DNA of 35,672 bases from positions 1-35,672 of the forward strand of contig JAQBQH010000341.1 in assembly GCA_028287105.1 (NCBI GenBank), given 5' to 3'. The notes under the pieces were generated by a model, which was given only the letters and a program-made list of their open reading frames with translations, was not told the DNA's origin and did no database searches. The DNA is from Myxococcales bacterium (GTDB lineage Bacteria; Myxococcota_A; Polyangia; Palsa-1104). A program made the translations under genes and the position numbers. Below, piece after piece: positions 7,883-16,300 of this stretch (position 1 is its first letter; every line of letters starts with the position of its first letter).

Positions 7883-9172
7883 GTGACCGGCGCCAAGCGC
7901 GAGCTGACGCTCATCGACTGCTTCGGGCTCGGCATCAACGGCATCATCGGGTCTGGCATCTTCTTGCTGCCGGCGGCCCTCCAGCGACGGGCGGGCGGAC
8001 AATCGCCGCTGGCCTGGCTGGTCGTCGGCTCGCTGTGCACGCTGGTCGCGCTCTCGTTCGCCGAGGCCGCCGGGCGCACCGACCGCTCGGGCGGCCCCTA
8101 TCGCTACGCCACCGACGCCTTCGGCCCGCTCATCGGCTTCGCGGTCGGCTGGATCACCATGGTCTCGTCGCTGCTCGGGTATGCCGCCGTCGCGCGCGGG
8201 TTCGCCGAGCATGCCGCCTTCCTCTTCGGCGGCGCCGACCGCTTCGGGGTCGAGGTCATCGGCGTCGTCGTCCTCGTCGCTGCGCTCGCCGGCGTCAACG
8301 TCATCGGCATCAAGCCGTCGGCTCGCACCGGCGACGTCCTCAGCGTCGTCAAGATCCTCGGTCTCGTCGCCTTCGTCGGCATCGGCCTCTTCCACGTCGA
8401 CGCGCGCAACCTGCACGCCGCGCCGTCGCCGCTTCCGGGCGAGCGCGCCGGCCTCTTCGGCGCCGCCTTCGCCGGCCTCTTCGCCTGCACCGGCTTCGAG
8501 TACGTGCCGGTGCCCGCCGGCGAGACGGTCAATCCGCGCCGCTCGATCGGCCTCGCCATGGCCGTCAGCGTCGTCGGCGCCACGCTCCTCTACGCGCTCG
8601 TGCAGTACGTCGCCGCCGGGACCCTGCCGTCGCTGGGCAGCTCGTCGCGCCCGCTCGTCGACGCCGCGCGCGCCTTCGCCGGCCCCACCGGCGCCGGCGC
8701 CATCGCCGTGGTGGCCACGCTCTCGGCGCTCGGCTTCTGCTCCTCGTCGGCGATGGTGGTCCCGCGCTACGTCGAGAGCTTCGCGCAGGACTCGTTCCTG
8801 CCGCGCATCCTCGAGCGTCGCTCGGCCCGCTTCGGCACGCCCATCGTCGCCATCTTCGCGGTCTCGGTGCTGGTCTCGATCCTCGCCATCTTCCTCGATT
8901 TCACGTCGCTGGCCGACGTCAGCAACGTCGCCGTCGTGGTCCAGTACCAGTCGACCTGCGTCGCCATCCTCGTCTGGCGCTGGCGCGATCCCAAGGCCTC
9001 GGGCTTCCGCCTCCCGCTCGGACCGACCATCCCCATCCTGGCCGTCGCCGGAACGCTCTTCTTTTTGGTGCAGGTGTCGCGCGTCGAGCTCCTGTTCGGC
9101 GCGGCGCTCCTCGTGGCCGGCCTCGCCTTCGGCGTCCTGACCCGTCTATGGCGCCGACGAGGGATGAAGTAG
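7883..9172 (+). CDS. APC-superfamily amino acid permease
   Basis: Encodes 429 residues from GTG at 7883. The start is placed where the APC fold begins (residues 3-30, with LIDCFGLGINGIIGSGIF, the unwound TM1 substrate-binding motif GxIGSGIF). About 12 hydrophobic segments follow. The region with AFAGLFACTGFEYVPVPAGE matches the TM6 segment of the family. It should import or exchange an amino acid or amine across the inner membrane; the specific substrate cannot be read from the sequence. Its stop codon TAG lies inside the TAnnnT box for plsC, 9 bp upstream of the next start. Confidence 0.88.
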   Translation: MTGAKRELTLIDCFGLGINGIIGSGIFLLPAALQRRAGGQSPLAWLVVGSLCTLVALSFAEAAGRTDRSGGPYRYATDAFGPLIGFAVGWITMVSSLLGYAAVARGFAEHAAFLFGGADRFGVEVIGVVVLVAALAGVNVIGIKPSARTGDVLSVVKILGLVAFVGIGLFHVDARNLHAAPSPLPGERAGLFGAAFAGLFACTGFEYVPVPAGETVNPRRSIGLAMAVSVVGATLLYALVQYVAAGTLPSLGSSSRPLVDAARAFAGPTGAGAIAVVATLSALGFCSSSAMVVPRYVESFAQDSFLPRILERRSARFGTPIVAIFAVSVLVSILAIFLDFTSLADVSNVAVVVQYQSTCVAILVWRWRDPKASGFRLPLGPTIPILAVAGTLFFLVQVSRVELLFGAALLVAGLAFGVLTRLWRRRGMK

Positions 9173-9175
9173 ACT
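9170..9175 (+). promoter_or_regulatory. TAnnnT box 6 nt before plsC start
   Basis: TAGACT includes the permease stop codon and lies 6 nt before the ATG at 9182. No Shine-Dalgarno is visible. Confidence 0.35.
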
Positions 9176-9181
9176 CCGCCC

Positions 9182-9898
9182 ATGTCGAGCGGCTCGTCGT
9201 ACGGCGCTACCGTCTTCGCGCTGTACAAGACCCTGGCGATCTCGGTGCCGACCTTCGCCGACGCCATGCTCGGCCGCCTGACCATCGAGCGCGGCGACGA
9301 GCGGCTGCGCGACTGGTCCAACTCGATCGTGCGCCACGCCGACGTCGACCTCACCGTCGAGGGGCTGGCCAACGTCCCACGCGATCGCGCCTGCATCTAC
9401 ATGTCGAACCACCAGAGCCACCTCGACATCCCGATCCTGTTCAGCGTCTTTCCCGGCACCCTGCGCATGGTCGCCAAGGCCGAGCTCTTCAAGGTGCCGA
9501 TCTGGGGGCGCGCCATGAAGGAGGCGGGCTTCGTGCGGGTCACGCGCTCGGGGAATCGCGTCGAGGCGATGGCGGCCATGCGCGAGTGCGCCGAGGCGTT
9601 GGGGCGCGGCATCAACGTCTGGCTCGCCCCCGAAGGCACCCGCTCCCTCGACGGCAAGCTCGGGAAATTCAAGAAGGGCGGCTTCATGTTGGCGCGCGAC
9701 ACCGGCGCCGACATCATCCCCATCGCCATCGACGGCAGCCGCGACATCCTGCCCAAGAACACCAAGATCATCCAGCGCGGCGCCCGGGTGAAGGTCAGCT
9801 TCGGCAAGCCCATCCCCGTCGCGGGCAAGGATTCCAACACGCTCTCCGCCGAAGTGCTCCGCTTCATGGCGGCGAACGTGACCGAGCCGTCGGCCTGA
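9182..9898 (+). CDS. plsC: 1-acyl-sn-glycerol-3-phosphate acyltransferase (PlsC family)
   Basis: Encodes 238 residues. It carries the acyltransferase signature NHQSHLD at residues 76-82 (NHx4D catalytic motif) and the substrate-binding EGTRS at 151-155, with FKKGGFML following and IIPIAI near the end of the fold. It should transfer an acyl chain to lysophosphatidic acid at the inner membrane to make phosphatidic acid for phospholipid synthesis. Paralogues with other lysolipid acceptors exist, so the exact acceptor is not certain. It sits 9 bp after the permease and 16 bp before the FHA gene. Confidence 0.9.
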   Translation: MSSGSSYGATVFALYKTLAISVPTFADAMLGRLTIERGDERLRDWSNSIVRHADVDLTVEGLANVPRDRACIYMSNHQSHLDIPILFSVFPGTLRMVAKAELFKVPIWGRAMKEAGFVRVTRSGNRVEAMAAMRECAEALGRGINVWLAPEGTRSLDGKLGKFKKGGFMLARDTGADIIPIAIDGSRDILPKNTKIIQRGARVKVSFGKPIPVAGKDSNTLSAEVLRFMAANVTEPSA

Positions 9899-9900
9899 TC

Positions 9901-9906
9901 TATACT
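9901..9906 (+). promoter_or_regulatory. TAnnnT box 8 nt before FHA gene start
   Basis: TATACT lies 8 nt before the GTG at 9915, with no Shine-Dalgarno between. Confidence 0.4.
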
Positions 9907-9914
9907 GCCCGGCA

Positions 9915-10403
9915 GTGGATACCGACGCGCTGGCGGATCTAGCCGAGAAGACGACCCGCGAAGAGTTCGCGACCAAGCTTCCGCATTTCTTCCTGGTGCT
10001 CGAGATGGGCCTCTTCGAACAGGAGCAGGTCGGCTTCTCGACGCAGGTCGTAGACCCCGCCTCGCTCAGGCGCGCGCAAGCGAAAGCGCCGAAGAACTTC
10101 GAGGTCATCGAGGTCATCAAGGCGGCCGGCAATCCGTACCCCGACCGCGTCTCGGTCGGCCGCGCGCGCAACTGCGACGTGGTCATGCGCGACCCTTCGG
10201 TGTCGAAGCTGCACGCGCACTTTCGCGTCGGTGGCGGCAAGCTGGAGCTGGTCGACATCGACTCGCAGAACGGTACGCGCGTCAACGGCCGCCCGCTGCC
10301 GCCGCATCAGCCGCAGCTCATGGCCAACGAGGACACCATCCTCTTTGGCAGCGTCGCCGCCAAGCTCGTCGACGCCCCGACGCTCTACGATCTCCTGAAG
10401 TAG
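9915..10403 (+). CDS. FHA-domain protein
   Basis: Encodes 162 residues from GTG. Residues 1-60 are a helical region of unknown function. Residues about 64-155 form an FHA phosphothreonine-binding domain with the conserved GRARNCDVV (82-90), SKLHA (97-101) and QNGTRVNG (118-125) motifs. It should bind a phosphorylated partner, probably one made by a Ser/Thr kinase; no such active kinase is adjacent. It is convergent with pilS, with a 19-bp gap. There are no membrane segments, so it is likely cytoplasmic. Confidence 0.9.
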   Translation: MDTDALADLAEKTTREEFATKLPHFFLVLEMGLFEQEQVGFSTQVVDPASLRRAQAKAPKNFEVIEVIKAAGNPYPDRVSVGRARNCDVVMRDPSVSKLHAHFRVGGGKLELVDIDSQNGTRVNGRPLPPHQPQLMANEDTILFGSVAAKLVDAPTLYDLLK

Positions 10404-10422
10404 CGCTCGCCTCGCGCCCACG

Positions 10423-12096
10423 TCAGCGCGCGCGCGGCAGCCGGACCGTGATGGCCGTGCCGCCGCCCGTCGGACAGTCGATCTCGACCGAGCCCTTGTG
10501 CTCTTCGATGATGCGATGCACCGTCGCGAGTCCGAGCCCGGTGCCGCCTTCCTTCGTCGAGAAGAAGGGCTCGAAGAGCCGCGCGCGATGCTCCTCGGAG
10601 ATCCCGGGGCCGCGGTCGCGCACGGTCAGCTTGACGAAGGCGCCGTTGCCGCGCACCTCGACGACGATCGGCTGATCGGGCGCCGCCTCGGCCGCGTTGC
10701 GCAGGAGGTTCCACACCACCTGACGCAGCTGCGCCGGATCGGCGTCGACCTCCACCGCGTCGTCGGCGAGCAGCTCCACGCGCGCGCCGCCGAGCCGCTT
10801 GTCGTTCTCGAAGACGCGCAGCATCTCGGCCATCGTCGCCGCCGCGTCGAGCCGTTGCGTCTCCATCGAGCGCGGCCGCGCGAACTCGAGCAGCTCGGTG
10901 ATGAGCCCGTTGAGCCGCTCGACCTCACGAATGACGATGCTCATGAGCTCGCGGTTCTCGCGCGCGCCCTCGCCGGTCTGGGTCTGCGACAAGAGCTCGA
11001 TCGATCCCGATATCGCCGCCAGCGGATTGCGAATCTCGTGCGCGATGCCGGCCGCCAGTCGCCCGACGGCGGCGAGCTGCTCGGCGCGCTGCACCGCCGC
11101 CTCCATGCGGCGCAGCTCGGTCAGATCCTGGAAGTTCACGATGCGCCCCAACACCTGGCCGCGCGAGTCGACCAGCGGCGAGAGCGACACGCCGAGCGTG
11201 CGCTGCTCTTTGACGCCGTCGCCACGTGCGACCAGCTGCGCGATCTCGCCGCGGCGGAGCGCGCCGTCGCCGATGGTCGCCTGCAGCGCCGACAGCCCCG
11301 GCATCACCTCGGCGATGGGCCGCCCCACGGCGTCACCGGGCCGGCGCCCGACGATCTCGGCGGCGGCGGTGTTGAAGGTGAGCACCCGCCCATCGGTGCC
11401 GATGGTGACGAGGCCCGAGGTCAACCCGCGAATCACGTCCTCGTGCAGCGCCGCCAGATCGCGCAGGATGACGCCCTGCGAGACCAGGTGCTCGCCCGCG
11501 CGCCGCAGCTCCGCCGCCAGCCGCGTCGCCAGGGCGCCGGTGGCGGCAAAGGCGACCGCGTTGACCGCCAGCGAGCGGACCAGCGCGCGCACCGGCACGC
11601 CCGAGCCAACCCCGACGATGCCGTCGACCAGATAGAGCGCGATCGCCAGCGACGCCGCGGCCAGGGCGATGCGCCCGAGCACGAACGCCGCGCCGACGAT
11701 GACGATGATGTACATGAAGGCGAAGGCGCTCTCGCCGCGCCCGGTCAGGTGCACCAGCATCGTGGTGAGCACCAGATCGCTGCCGACCTGCAGCGCCGCC
11801 AGCACGCTCACGTTGCGCGCCCGCTTGAGCACGAGCGCAAAGGCGATGGTCAAGGCGTAGGTGGCGACGATGAGGCCGAGGAGGGTGCCGACGACCGGCG
11901 AGGTGGTCGTCTCGCTCGGCGCGCCCACCTCGGCGATGAGGGCCGACGCCAGCAGCAGCGTCACGAGCCCGACGCGGAACAGCATGACGTAGGTCAGCCG
12001 CGTGCGGCTCACCTCGGCGAACGGCTGCGTGCGATCGTTGGGACCGGAAGGAATCGGCGCCGGCACGCCGCTCGGGGTGCGCGCCAGCGTGGCCAC
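10423..12096 (-). CDS. pilS: PilS/NtrB-type sensor histidine kinase
   Basis: Encodes 557 residues from GTG, 2 bp after the pilC stop. Residues about 35-195 contain six hydrophobic segments, as in PilS. A PAS domain (about 215-325) has IGTDGRVLTFNTAAAEIVG. HisKA follows with AAGIAHEIRNPLAAISGS (phospho-acceptor His353), then HATPase with NLLRNAAEA (N-box), DRGPGIS and GGTGLGLA. In the family, PilS senses pilin in the membrane and phosphorylates the enhancer-binding regulator PilR to control pilA. Here no pilR follows; the next gene is a convergent FHA gene, so its partner must lie elsewhere. Confidence 0.88.
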   Translation of the reverse strand: MATLARTPSGVPAPIPSGPNDRTQPFAEVSRTRLTYVMLFRVGLVTLLLASALIAEVGAPSETTTSPVVGTLLGLIVATYALTIAFALVLKRARNVSVLAALQVGSDLVLTTMLVHLTGRGESAFAFMYIIVIVGAAFVLGRIALAAASLAIALYLVDGIVGVGSGVPVRALVRSLAVNAVAFAATGALATRLAAELRRAGEHLVSQGVILRDLAALHEDVIRGLTSGLVTIGTDGRVLTFNTAAAEIVGRRPGDAVGRPIAEVMPGLSALQATIGDGALRRGEIAQLVARGDGVKEQRTLGVSLSPLVDSRGQVLGRIVNFQDLTELRRMEAAVQRAEQLAAVGRLAAGIAHEIRNPLAAISGSIELLSQTQTGEGARENRELMSIVIREVERLNGLITELLEFARPRSMETQRLDAAATMAEMLRVFENDKRLGGARVELLADDAVEVDADPAQLRQVVWNLLRNAAEAAPDQPIVVEVRGNGAFVKLTVRDRGPGISEEHRARLFEPFFSTKEGGTGLGLATVHRIIEEHKGSVEIDCPTGGGTAITVRLPRAR

Positions 12097-12098
12097 CG

Positions 12099-13319
12099 TC
12101 AGCCCGACTTGATGTTACCGGCCATTTCGAAGATCGGCAGATACATGGCGATGATGAGGCCACCGACGATGCCGCCGAGGAACACCATCATGAGCGGCTC
12201 CATCAGCTTGGTGAGCGCGTCGACCGCGACGTCGACTTCGTCTTCGTAGAAGTCGGCGATCTTCTGCAACATGGTGTCCATGGCGCCGGTCTGCTCGCCG
12301 ACGCCGATCATCTGCACGACCATCGGCGGGAAGACCTTGGTCTCGGCGAGCGGCTCGGCCATGTTCTTGCCCTCGGAGATCTTCTGCCGCGCGTACATGA
12401 TGGCGTCGTGGATGACGACGTTGCCCGCCGTGCGCGCGACGATCTCCATGGCGTCGAGGATGGCGACGCCCGACGACAACAGCGTGCCCATGGTGCGCGT
12501 GAAGCGGGCGACCGCGACCTTGCGCAGCACGGGCCCGATGATGGGCGCCTTCAAGATGATCTTGTCGAACGCGGCTCGACCCTTGGGGGTTCGTATGATC
12601 GCGGGTATGCCGAAGAAGAGCGCGGCCAACGTGGTGAAGATGAGGCCCGCGTGGTCGGTAAAGGCGTTGGAGATGTTGATGACGATCTGCGTCGGCTTGG
12701 GCAGCGCGCCGCCGCCGAAGTCTTTGAACATGTTTTCGAAGACGGGGATGACCTTCCACAAGAGGACGACGACGACCATGATGGCGACGATCAAGATCGA
12801 GATGGGGTAGACCATCGCGCCCTTGACCTGCGACTTGAGCTTCATCGCCTTTTCGATGTAGAGCGCGAGGCGGCTCAAGATGGTGTCGAGGATGCCGCCC
12901 TTTTCGCCGGCGTCGACCAGGTTGGAGTAGAGGTCGTCGAACACCTTGGGGTGCTTCTTGAGCGCTTCGGTCAGGGTCGTGCCCTGCTCGACGCTGGCTT
13001 TGACGTCGAAGAGCGCCTTGTGAAAGTTCTTGTTGGGCGTCTGGTTGGCCAGGATGTCGAGGCACTGCACGATGGGTAGACCAGCGTCGATCATCGTGGC
13101 GAACTGACGCGTGAAGACGACGATGTCCTTCTCGGGGACGCCTTGTCCCCAGCCGAACGGCAGCTTGAGCGCGAGCTCCTTGGCCTTGCGTTTGGCCTTG
13201 GACAGCGTGATGCCTTGCGCGCGCAGGCGATTGGCGACCTCGGGCTCCGCCTCGGCCTCCATCGTGCCCTTGCGCACCTCGCCGGCGCGCGTCCGACCTT
13301 CCCAAGCAAATACGGCCAT
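12099..13319 (-). CDS. pilC: Type IV pilus inner-membrane platform protein PilC
   Basis: Encodes 406 residues, the usual length for PilC/GspF proteins. Two T2SSF domains are visible (about residues 70-195 and 275-395), each beginning with the FTRQFATMIDAGLPIVQCL or FTRTMGTLLSSGVAILDAM pattern. There are three membrane segments, near residues 170-190, 220-240 and 375-400. It forms the platform that couples the PilB and PilT motors to pilus assembly. It begins 34 bp after pilT and ends 2 bp before pilS. Confidence 0.95.
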   Translation of the reverse strand: MAVFAWEGRTRAGEVRKGTMEAEAEPEVANRLRAQGITLSKAKRKAKELALKLPFGWGQGVPEKDIVVFTRQFATMIDAGLPIVQCLDILANQTPNKNFHKALFDVKASVEQGTTLTEALKKHPKVFDDLYSNLVDAGEKGGILDTILSRLALYIEKAMKLKSQVKGAMVYPISILIVAIMVVVVLLWKVIPVFENMFKDFGGGALPKPTQIVINISNAFTDHAGLIFTTLAALFFGIPAIIRTPKGRAAFDKIILKAPIIGPVLRKVAVARFTRTMGTLLSSGVAILDAMEIVARTAGNVVIHDAIMYARQKISEGKNMAEPLAETKVFPPMVVQMIGVGEQTGAMDTMLQKIADFYEDEVDVAVDALTKLMEPLMMVFLGGIVGGLIIAMYLPIFEMAGNIKSG

Positions 13320-13353
13320 CGTCTACTCCATCCGTCGTGCTGCCATCGTGCGG

Positions 13354-14460
13354 CTATCGCCCCGGTGGGCGCTGCCCCGGCGGCGTGCCGGGCGTCCCAC
13401 CACTGGCGAGCATGTTCTTGAGCTCTTCGGGATCCGAGCTGTACTCGACCGCGAGCTCCATCGTGATCTGCTTCTTCATGACCAGCGAGTGCAGCGCCTG
13501 ATTGGCGGTCTGCATGCCGTGCTTGGTCTGGCCGAGCTGCATCTGCGAATAGATCTGGTGGATCTTGTCCTCGCGGACGAGGTTGCGGATTGCCGGCGTC
13601 GGGATCATGACCTCGAGCACCATCGCGCGTCCGCCGCCCGGCTTCGGCACCAGCGACTGCGACAAGACGCCTTCGAGCACCAGCGAGAGCTGCGCGCGGA
13701 TCTGCGGCTGCTGATAGGCGGGGAAGGCGTCGATGATACGGTTGATGGTCGAGACGCAGCCGTTGGTGTGCAGCGTGCCGAAGCAGACGTGGCCGGTCTC
13801 GGCGATGGTGAGCGCGGCCTCGATGGTCTCCAGATCGCGGAGCTCGCCGACGAGGACGACGTCGGGATCCTGGCGCAAGATCGACTTGAGCGCCTTCTTG
13901 AACGACTGCGTATCGGCGCCGACCTCGCGCTGATTGACGATACAGTTCTTGTGCTCGTGAAGGAACTCGACCGGGTCCTCGATGGTGACGATGTGGCCGT
14001 GGTCGTCGGTGTTGATCTTGTCGATCATCGCCGCCAGCGTCGTCGACTTGCCCGAGCCGGTCGGTCCGGTGACCAGGATGAGGCCGCGCGGCTTTTTGCA
14101 GAGCTCGGTGACGATGGGCGGCAGCCCCAGCTCCTGGGCCGTGCGGATCTTGAACGGGATCAGTCGGAAGGCGCCGGCCACCGCGCTCTGCTGGACGTAG
14201 ATGTTGGCGCGGAAGCGCGCCAGCCCCTTGATGCCGAACGACATGTCCAGCTCGGAGTTCTCTTCGAAGTGCGCCTTCTGCGAGTCGGTGAGCACGGAGT
14301 AGCAGATCTGCTTGGTCTCGTCGGGCGTGAGCGGCTCGGTCTTGAGCTTGACCAGGTTGCCGTCGAGCCGGATCTGCGGCGGCGAGTTCTTGGTGATGTG
14401 AAGGTCCGATGCCCCGTTGTCGACCATCGTCTTCAGGAGCTGTTGCAGCGACGGGGGCAT
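13354..14460 (-). CDS. pilT: Type IV pilus retraction ATPase PilT
   Basis: Encodes 368 residues. It shows Walker A GPTGSGKST at 132-140, the Asp-box region DPVEFLHEHKNCIVNQREVG, Walker B VVLVGELRD, a His-box region with HVCFGTLHTNG, and the PilT-specific AIRNLVRE motif needed for retraction. It powers pilus depolymerisation, hence twitching motility in relatives. It lies 22 bp after pilB and 34 bp before pilC. The C-terminal 20 residues are Gly/Pro-rich. Confidence 0.96.
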   Translation of the reverse strand: MPPSLQQLLKTMVDNGASDLHITKNSPPQIRLDGNLVKLKTEPLTPDETKQICYSVLTDSQKAHFEENSELDMSFGIKGLARFRANIYVQQSAVAGAFRLIPFKIRTAQELGLPPIVTELCKKPRGLILVTGPTGSGKSTTLAAMIDKINTDDHGHIVTIEDPVEFLHEHKNCIVNQREVGADTQSFKKALKSILRQDPDVVLVGELRDLETIEAALTIAETGHVCFGTLHTNGCVSTINRIIDAFPAYQQPQIRAQLSLVLEGVLSQSLVPKPGGGRAMVLEVMIPTPAIRNLVREDKIHQIYSQMQLGQTKHGMQTANQALHSLVMKKQITMELAVEYSSDPEELKNMLASGGTPGTPPGQRPPGR

Positions 14461-14482
14461 CAGCTCACTCCGTTGTTCGACA

Positions 14483-16177
14483 TCAATCCGCCACTGAAAC
14501 GCGAAGGACTTCTTCCACGGTGGTGATCCCGTCCAGCAGCTTTTCGATGCCGCTCATGCGCAACGACTTCATGCCGTTGCGAATTGCTTCCGCTTTGACT
14601 TCCGCGGTCGAGGCGCCCTGGAGCACCAGCTCCTTGAGCGGCTCCATGAACGGCATGACCTCGTAGATGGCGATGCGGCCCTTGTAGCCGGTGTTCGAGC
14701 AGGTGCGGCAGCCGGCGCCCTTGAACATCTGCAGCTTCTGCGCGACGTCGAGCTTGACCCCGAGATCGGTGAGCGCCTTGACGTTGGTCTCGATGGGCTG
14801 CTTGCACTCGCTGCAGATCTTGCGCGCGAGACGCTGCGCCAGGATCAGGTTGACCGACGCGGTGACGAGGAACGGCTCGACGCCCATGTTGAGGAGTCGC
14901 GAGATGGTCGATGGCGCGTCATTGGTGTGCAGCGTCGAGAGCTCGAGGTGGCCGGTGAGCGCCGCCTTGACCGCGATTTCCGCCGTCTCGAAGTCTCGAA
15001 TCTCGCCGACCATGATGATGTTCGGGTCCTGTCGCAAGAACGAGCGCAGGGCGGTGGCGAAGTTGAGCCCGACGTCCTCGTGCATCTGCACCTGGTTGAT
15101 GCCCATCAAGTTGTACTCGACGGGATCCTCGGCGGTGGAGATGTTGCGGGTGGTCTTGTTGAGCTCCTGGAGCGCGGAGTAGAGCGACGTCGTCTTGCCG
15201 GAGCCGGTGGGGCCGGTGACGAGCACCATGCCGTACGGCTGATGGATCGCCTTCATGAAGTCGGCGAGCTGCTTGTCCTCGAAGCCGAGCTTGGTCATGT
15301 CGAGCTGCAGGTTCGACTTGTCGAGGAGGCGGAGGACGATCTTTTCGCCGAACAGCGTCGGCAGGACCGAGACGCGGAAGTCCATCTCCTTGTCCTTGCC
15401 GAGCTTGAGCTTGATGCGGCCGTCCTGCGGCAGGCGGCGCTCGGAGATGTCGAGCGACGACATGATCTTGATGCGCGAGGTGACCGCGTTCTTGAGCTTG
15501 AGCGGCAGGGGCGGGTTCTCTTCGTAGAGCACGCCGTCGATGCGGTAGCGGACGCGGAAGGCCTTCTCGTAGGGCTCGATGTGGATATCGCTCGCGCGCT
15601 TCTTGATCGCGTTGAGCAGGATGACGTTGCACAGCTTGATGACCGGCGCTTCGCCCGAGGCCTTCTCGAGGTCGACGACGTTGACGTCGTCGTCGTCGCT
15701 GCCGATCTCGACCGAATCGGCGTCGATGTCGCCGAGGACGTCGTCGTAGGTGACCTGCTTCTCGTAGTAGCGGGTGATCGCCTCGTCGATTGCGACTTCG
15801 GAGGCGACCACGACCTCGATGTTGAGGCCGGTGCGGAATTTCAGATCGTCGATGGCGTAGATGTTCGACGGATCCGACATGGCGACGATGAGCGTCGCGC
15901 CGGCGCGGTTGACCGGCAGGAGCTGATGGCGCTTGGCCAGCTCGCTCGGAACGAGCTGCAGGACGTCGGGCGAAATTTCGAAGTCGCCCAGGTTGATCGA
16001 GGGAACGCCGTACTGCTTCGAGAGAAAGTTGGTGAGCTCCTGCTCGTCGAGGATCCCGAGCCTGGTGAGGCTGTAACCCAACCGTGCACCGGTTTTACGC
16101 TGTTCTTCCTGGGCTTTCTGTAGCTGCGCGAGCGAAATCAGATTCTCGCGAACGAGCAGCTCTCCCAATCGACTCAT
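14483..16177 (-). CDS. pilB: Type IV pilus extension ATPase PilB
   Basis: Encodes 564 residues. The N-terminal MshEN domain (residues 1-150, starting MSRLGELLVRENLISLAQL) is the kind that can bind c-di-GMP in PilB and MshE. The ATPase core has Walker A GPTGSGKTT at 322-330, Walker B IIMVGEIRD, and a zinc-binding Cys pair set CSEC...CRTC near the C-terminus. The ATG has GGGGAG as ribosome-binding site. It is first in the pilB-pilT-pilC-pilS unit and is preceded by a good sigma70-type promoter at 16225-16253. Confidence 0.95.
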   Translation of the reverse strand: MSRLGELLVRENLISLAQLQKAQEEQRKTGARLGYSLTRLGILDEQELTNFLSKQYGVPSINLGDFEISPDVLQLVPSELAKRHQLLPVNRAGATLIVAMSDPSNIYAIDDLKFRTGLNIEVVVASEVAIDEAITRYYEKQVTYDDVLGDIDADSVEIGSDDDDVNVVDLEKASGEAPVIKLCNVILLNAIKKRASDIHIEPYEKAFRVRYRIDGVLYEENPPLPLKLKNAVTSRIKIMSSLDISERRLPQDGRIKLKLGKDKEMDFRVSVLPTLFGEKIVLRLLDKSNLQLDMTKLGFEDKQLADFMKAIHQPYGMVLVTGPTGSGKTTSLYSALQELNKTTRNISTAEDPVEYNLMGINQVQMHEDVGLNFATALRSFLRQDPNIIMVGEIRDFETAEIAVKAALTGHLELSTLHTNDAPSTISRLLNMGVEPFLVTASVNLILAQRLARKICSECKQPIETNVKALTDLGVKLDVAQKLQMFKGAGCRTCSNTGYKGRIAIYEVMPFMEPLKELVLQGASTAEVKAEAIRNGMKSLRMSGIEKLLDGITTVEEVLRVSVAD

Positions 16178-16224
16178 CTACACTCCCCTGGGGGCGGATA
16201 CGTACACAGATCAGAGCGTTACCG

Positions 16225-16253
16225 AGGATAACAGGCGACACCAGAGCGGTCAA
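16225..16253 (-). promoter_or_regulatory. Sigma70-type promoter of the pil operon
   Basis: On the minus strand TTGACC (16253-16248), a 17-bp spacer and TATCCT (16230-16225) form a near-consensus promoter. Transcription would start near 16218, about 40 nt upstream of pilB. A small inverted repeat GTTA-n7-TAAC (16218-16232) overlaps the -10 and start site. Confidence 0.65.
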
Positions 16254-16300
16254 GGTCGGCGCCGACGGTGAGCGTGGCGAAGAAGACAGAAGCAGGTAAG

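Noticed and set aside
7796-8416. Upstream extension of the Cys-rich lipoprotein frame
   Set aside because: The added 207 residues are acidic low-complexity sequence antisense to the permease, and would bury the lipoprotein signal peptide. The GTG at 7795 fits better.
14927-16123. A 398-codon open frame antisense to pilB
   Set aside because: Mirror of pilB codon usage; rich in Asp, Glu, Val and Leu; no domain.
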